This document shows positions 60,964-64,000 of a DNA stretch of 64,000 nucleotides, piece by piece. Within the stretch, counting starts at the first letter, position 1, and each line of letters opens with the position of its first letter. A program made the translations under genes and the position numbers. Source of the DNA: JALZKA01 sp033856515 (GTDB lineage: Bacteria; Actinomycetota; Thermoleophilia; Solirubrobacterales; 70-9); NCBI GenBank assembly GCA_033856515.1, contig JAWVEY010000019.1:18267-82266 (forward strand), in the 5' to 3' direction. Under the pieces are notes generated by a model that saw nothing but the letters and a program-made list of their open reading frames with translations, was not told where the DNA came from and ran no database searches.

Positions 60964-62870
60964 TACGAGCGCTCCTCGTCCACGACCTCTGCGTCAACGA
61001 CCTCCTCTTCGGCTTCGGCCGCCGCACCGTTGGCAGAGGCGGCGCCGTCGGTGCCGTTCTGCGCGCCGTCAGCCGCGGCGGACTGATAGATCCGCTCGGA
61101 GATCGAGTGGAACGTGGTCTGCAGCGCTTCGGTCTTCGCGTTGAGGTCGGCGGCGTCCGCCGAGTCGAGCGACTCGCGGATCGCAGTGATCTGTGACTCG
61201 ATCCCGGACTTCTCGTCGTCGGAGAGCTGGTCGCCCAGATCGGTGATCTGCTTCTCCGCGGTGTACGCGGCGTTCTCGGCCACGTTCCGCGCCTCGGCGA
61301 GCTCGCGCTGCTTCTTGTCCTCGTCGGCGTGGGACTCGGCGTCCTTGATCATCTGCTCGACCTCTGCGTCGTCGAGCCCGGAGCCGCCCTTGATCTCGAT
61401 CTTCTGCTCCTTGCCGGTGCCGAGGTCCTTGGCCGATACCGAGAGGATGCCGTTGGCGTCGATGTCGAATGCGACCTCGATCTGCGGCATGCCGCGCGGG
61501 GCAGGCGGGATCCCGGCGAGCTGGAACTTGCCGAGCGACTTGTTGTAGGCGGCCATCTCGCGCTCACCCTGGAGCACGTGGATCTCGACCTCGGGCTGAT
61601 TGTCCTGCGCGGTCGAGAACGTCTCGGCCTTGCGCGACGGGATCGTCGTGTTCCGTTCGATCAGCTTCGTCATCACGCCGCCCTTGGTCTCGATGCCGAG
61701 AGTCAGGGGAGTGACGTCGAGGAGCAGCACGTCCTTGACGTCGTCCGAGAGGACTCCGGCCTGGATCGCTGCGCCGATCGCGACGACCTCGTCCGGGTTC
61801 ACGCCCTGGTGAGGGGTCTTCCCGGTCAGCTCTTGCACCTTCTCCTGGACGGAGGGCATGCGGGTCATACCGCCGACGAGCACGACGTGGTCGATCTCGG
61901 CCGCGGACGCATCGGACATGGCCTGCTTCACAGGCGCGACGACGCGCTCGAGGAGGTCGGATGTCAGCTCGGCGAGCTTGGCCCGCGACAGCCGCATCTC
62001 GAGGTGGCGCGGCTGGTTGTCGACAGCCGTGATGAACGGGATCGAGATCTGTGTCTCCTGTGTGGAGGAGAGCTCGATCTTCGCCTTCTCGGCCTGCTCG
62101 TAGAGGCGCTGGAGGGAGTTCTTGTCCTGCGAGAGGTCGACTCCCTGGTCCTTGTTGAACTCGGAGACCATCCACTCGACGATCGCCTTGTCCCAGTTGT
62201 CGCCGCCGAGGTGGTTGTCGCCGGCGGTCGAGAGCACCTTGAAGACGCCGTCGCCGATCTCGAGGATCGAGACGTCGAAGGTGCCGCCACCGAGGTCGAA
62301 GACGAGGACGTTCTGGTCCTCGGCCGACTTGTCGATGCCATAGGCGAGCGCCGCGGCGGTCGGCTCGTTGATGATGCGCTTGACGTCGAGGCCCGCGACC
62401 TTGCCGGCGTCCTTGGTCGCCTGGCGTTGGTCGTCGTTGAAGTAGGCGGGGACGGTGATGACCGCCGAGTCGACGGTCTCGCCCAGCTTGGCCTCTGCGT
62501 CCGACTTCAGCTTCTGGAGGATCATCGCGGAGATCTCCGGCGGCGAGTACTGCTTGCCGCGCACGTCCACGCGCACGTCGCCGCCGGGGCCGGCTTCGAC
62601 CTTGTACGGGACGATCGTCTCCTCTTCCTTGACCTCCGCTTCCTTGCGGCCCATGAAGCGCTTGATCGAGAAGATGGTGTTCTCGGGGTTCATGACGGCC
62701 TGGCGCTTGGCAACCGTGCCGACGAGGCGGTCGCCGCCGTCGGTGAAGGCGACGACGGACGGGGTGGTGCGCCCGCCTTCCGAGTTCTCGAGCACCGATG
62801 GCTCGCCGCCCTCGAAGACGGCTACGCACGAGTTGGTGGTACCTAGGTCGATTCCGATGGTCTTACTCAT
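60963..62870 (-). CDS. dnaK: Chaperone DnaK (Hsp70)
   Basis: 635 residues. GIDLGTTNSCVAVFEGGEP, VPAYFNDDQRQATKDAG, VFDLGGGTFDVSILE, and VGGMTRMPSVQ are all present, with an acidic C-terminal tail (AEAEEEVVDAEVVDEERS). Leads dnaK-grpE-dnaJ-hspR. Good ribosome binding site (AGGAG) before ATG 62870. Confidence 0.97.
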   Translation of the reverse strand: MSKTIGIDLGTTNSCVAVFEGGEPSVLENSEGGRTTPSVVAFTDGGDRLVGTVAKRQAVMNPENTIFSIKRFMGRKEAEVKEEETIVPYKVEAGPGGDVRVDVRGKQYSPPEISAMILQKLKSDAEAKLGETVDSAVITVPAYFNDDQRQATKDAGKVAGLDVKRIINEPTAAALAYGIDKSAEDQNVLVFDLGGGTFDVSILEIGDGVFKVLSTAGDNHLGGDNWDKAIVEWMVSEFNKDQGVDLSQDKNSLQRLYEQAEKAKIELSSTQETQISIPFITAVDNQPRHLEMRLSRAKLAELTSDLLERVVAPVKQAMSDASAAEIDHVVLVGGMTRMPSVQEKVQELTGKTPHQGVNPDEVVAIGAAIQAGVLSDDVKDVLLLDVTPLTLGIETKGGVMTKLIERNTTIPSRKAETFSTAQDNQPEVEIHVLQGEREMAAYNKSLGKFQLAGIPPAPRGMPQIEVAFDIDANGILSVSAKDLGTGKEQKIEIKGGSGLDDAEVEQMIKDAESHADEDKKQRELAEARNVAENAAYTAEKQITDLGDQLSDDEKSGIESQITAIRESLDSADAADLNAKTEALQTTFHSISERIYQSAAADGAQNGTDGAASANGAAAEAEEEVVDAEVVDEERS

Positions 62871-62908
62871 GTCTATTCTCCTGGTTCAGTTCAGTTTGGT
62901 TTCGTAAG

Positions 62909-62937
62909 AAATCTAAGCGAGAGTCTAGCAGATCTAT
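62909..62937. promoter_or_regulatory. Candidate HspR operator upstream of dnaK
   Basis: On the minus strand three TAGA-centred half-sites in a row (ATAGATC, CTAGACT, CTTAGAT), the last followed by TTCTTACG. The clpB region has CTTAGATTTATTGC, sharing CTTAGATTTxTT. It does not match the published HAIR spacing, so this is a suggestion only. Confidence 0.4.
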
Positions 62938-62945
62938 GGCTACAT

Positions 62946-62981
62946 CTGAGGGCGGGCGGGTGCGTGCCCCTTAACCGGGAG
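62946..62981 (-). repeat. Inverted copy of the 50-bp repeat
   Basis: Reverse-complement of the unit at 63017-63065, with a few single-base differences: CTGAGGGCGG, CGGGTG, and GTGCCCCTTAACCGGGAG, which pairs with CTCCCGGTAAGGGGCAC in the direct copy. The arms could form a hairpin of about 17 bp. Confidence 0.7.
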
Positions 62982-63016
62982 TGTCTACCCGCCAGCAGGC
63001 CGGACCTGTATCAGAC

Positions 63017-63065
63017 TGCTCCCGGTAAGGGGCACCACCCGGCCGCCCTCAGGCGGGAGGCGATG
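63017..63065 (+). repeat. 50-bp direct repeat, unit 1
   Basis: Begins TGCTCCCGGTAAGGGGCACC and ends AGGCGGGAGGCGATG. It differs from unit 2 at two positions only (GCCCTC against GGCCCC). Period is exactly 50 bp. Not in a coding frame. Confidence 0.85.
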
Positions 63066-63066
63066 G

Positions 63067-63115
63067 TGCTCCCGGTAAGGGGCACCACCCGGCCGGCCCC
63101 AGGCGGGAGGCGATG
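63067..63115 (+). repeat. 50-bp direct repeat, unit 2
   Basis: Second copy, one spacer base after unit 1. A decayed third copy (CCCGGCCGGCCTCAGG and following) can be seen at 63144-63171. Confidence 0.85.
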
Positions 63116-63174
63116 CAACGGGCTCGTATGAAACGGCCACGCGCCCGGCCGGCCTCAGGTCTGACGGCGATTCG

Positions 63175-63660
63175 CTAGCCGGTGGGTTCGGGTTCTTCGC
63201 AGGTCTCGGGTGCCGGGCCTCTGGGGGCCTCTTCCGGGTCGTCCGTGTCGACCAGGGGCCCCGAGTCGGAGCCGGCCTGCCCTGCGTAGGCGCCGACGAA
63301 GACAGCCACTTCCTCGGCGTTCTCGCCTTCGATGATCGCGGCCGGCATCCGCCCGCCGCCGGGCGGGAAGCCGCAGGTGATGGCGGCGAGGGCGCGGCTG
63401 TAGCTGCCTTCGTAGGTGGCATTGCCGCCCGGCGCGAGGACCACGTCGAGGTTGGGCCCGACTACGCCGTCAGCCCCCGCGGCGGCCAGCGTGTGGCACG
63501 GTCCGCAGTTGCTCAGAAAGAGCTGCCTGCCGGCTTCGTCTTGGCTCTCGACCGTGACCGGTGCGGCACTCTCTGCGCCTTGGCCGATGACGACCTTCGC
63601 CGCGAAGAGGAGGCAAACGACAGCGAAGCCGCCGAAGATGAGAAAGGGCGCCCTGTTCAC
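63175..63660 (-). CDS. Membrane-anchored cytochrome c
   Basis: 161 residues from GTG 63660. An N-terminal helix (FLIFGGFAVVCLLFAAKVVI) anchors a single c-type heme domain with CGPCH at 52-56 and a likely distal Met105 in GGGRMPAAI. A further Cys96 (TCGFPP) is unusual. The tail is acidic (VDTDDPEEAPRGPAPETCEE). Probably electron transfer near a cytochrome oxidase or bc complex encoded outside the window. Confidence 0.88.
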   Translation of the reverse strand: MNRAPFLIFGGFAVVCLLFAAKVVIGQGAESAAPVTVESQDEAGRQLFLSNCGPCHTLAAAGADGVVGPNLDVVLAPGGNATYEGSYSRALAAITCGFPPGGGRMPAAIIEGENAEEVAVFVGAYAGQAGSDSGPLVDTDDPEEAPRGPAPETCEEPEPTG

Positions 63661-63728
63661 CGGCGCGAGTCTATAAGCACAGTCGGGCGGGCGACCCCGG
63701 GAGCCGCCCGCCCGAACCGCTTCCGTCC

Positions 63729-64000
63729 TTAGGGTGTTGCGCCGATCAGGAGCTGCGAGACGACACCCAGGTGATCGGTCGGCCAAAGGCCCGTGGCCGA
63801 GCGGTTGGCCTGATCCGTTCCGATCAGCTCCGAGCTCAGCTCGGAAACCTCGCCCTTTCCGAGCACGTGGTCGATTCGGCTCGTGAACGCGGGCGCCGCA
63901 TCGCGGATGTCCTCGTCGAAGCAGCACGTGTCCACCTCTACTCCGTAGTCGGCGAACCCGCCGTCCTGCGCGTACTCGTCTCCGACGATCGTGTTGTATG
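63729..64000 (-). CDS. Endonuclease/exonuclease/phosphatase-family protein (C-terminal end)
   Basis: The frame is open to the right edge; about 89 residues plus stop are visible. FTSRIDHVLGKGEV and WPTDHLGVVSQLLIG match the final RIDxVL and SDHxxV motifs of the EEP fold, where the His is catalytic. CCFDEDIRD is a short cysteine pair upstream. The start lies outside the window, so signal peptide and specificity cannot be judged. Confidence 0.75.
   Translation of the reverse strand, partial: YNTIVGDEYAQDGGFADYGVEVDTCCFDEDIRDAAPAFTSRIDHVLGKGEVSELSSELIGTDQANRSATGLWPTDHLGVVSQLLIGATP

Larger units (their letters stand above)
62871..63174. other. Gene-free 304-bp stretch: dnaK leader plus repeats
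   Basis: No reading frame with coding character. From left to right it holds the dnaK leader with TAGA/CTTAGAT half-sites (62909-62937), an inverted copy of a 36-50-base repeat (62946-62981), two direct copies with a 50-bp period (63017-63115), and a degraded partial copy (63144-63171) just before the stop of the cytochrome c gene. Confidence 0.75.

Noticed and set aside
61329..62846. 505-residue plus-strand frame opposite dnaK
   Set aside because: A known artefact of dnaK codon bias in GC-rich genomes; no family motif.
62909..62937. Exact HAIR site before dnaK
   Set aside because: CTTGAGT-N7-ACTCAAG is not present; only related half-sites are, so it is listed as a low-confidence candidate.
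63017..63115. CRISPR array
   Set aside because: Only two direct copies with a single spacer base between, no unique spacers, and no cas genes.

Overview
The window is high-GC DNA from a member of the Actinomycetota, most likely a deep-branching lineage such as Thermoleophilia. The lineage is an inference from gene content: a dnaK-grpE-dnaJ-hspR operon, HspR/ClpB heat shock, a B. subtilis-type PurF with iron-sulfur cysteines, a PurS/PurQ/small-PurL synthase, and frequent GTG/TTG starts with ATGA-type overlaps. I see no phage, insertion sequence, integrase or CRISPR array. The first and last genes are cut by the window edges.

Layout. 0-2.5 kb: lpd, a DsbA/HCCA-isomerase-like protein and a lipoyl-less E2 catalytic domain. 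2.5-6.4 kb: thiamin genes, with thiE facing away from a TPP riboswitch that leads thiO-thiS-thiG. 7-12.8 kb: a flavin reductase and a sulfate ABC importer (sbp-cysT-cysW-cysA) bracketed by two Rrf2 regulators, then tRNA-Lys. 13-22.3 kb: purN-purH, recQ and a purL-purF unit, with small secreted proteins between. 22.5-23.6 kb: a membrane HD-GYP protein.

23.8-49.7 kb is the most unusual part. Ten sulfotransferase genes, three GT4-like glycosyltransferases, a fourth glycosyltransferase-like protein, two asparagine-synthase-like proteins and a cytochrome P450 are interleaved with de novo purine genes (purC, purS, purQ, purD, purE, purB). Many are in the same apparent transcription units; one sulfotransferase sits between purC and purS. 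Two of the glycosyltransferases share a 5' leader with 32 identical bases and a hairpin showing a compensatory base-pair change, which looks like an undescribed structured RNA. Together with the sulfate importer this suggests an organism that invests heavily in sulfated glycans or sulfated small molecules. The product is unknown.

49.8-54.7 kb: a cell-envelope group (Rpf/transglycosylase-like protein, OafA-type acyltransferase with an SGNH domain, SpoIID/LytB protein, anchored SGNH hydrolase, and two proteins with four-residue glycine repeats). 54.7-62.9 kb: chaperones (clpB, dnaK operon) with a divergent beta-lactamase-like hydrolase. 62.9-64 kb: a 304-bp gene-free stretch rich in 50-bp repeats, a membrane-anchored cytochrome c, and the C-terminal end of an endonuclease/exonuclease/phosphatase-family protein.
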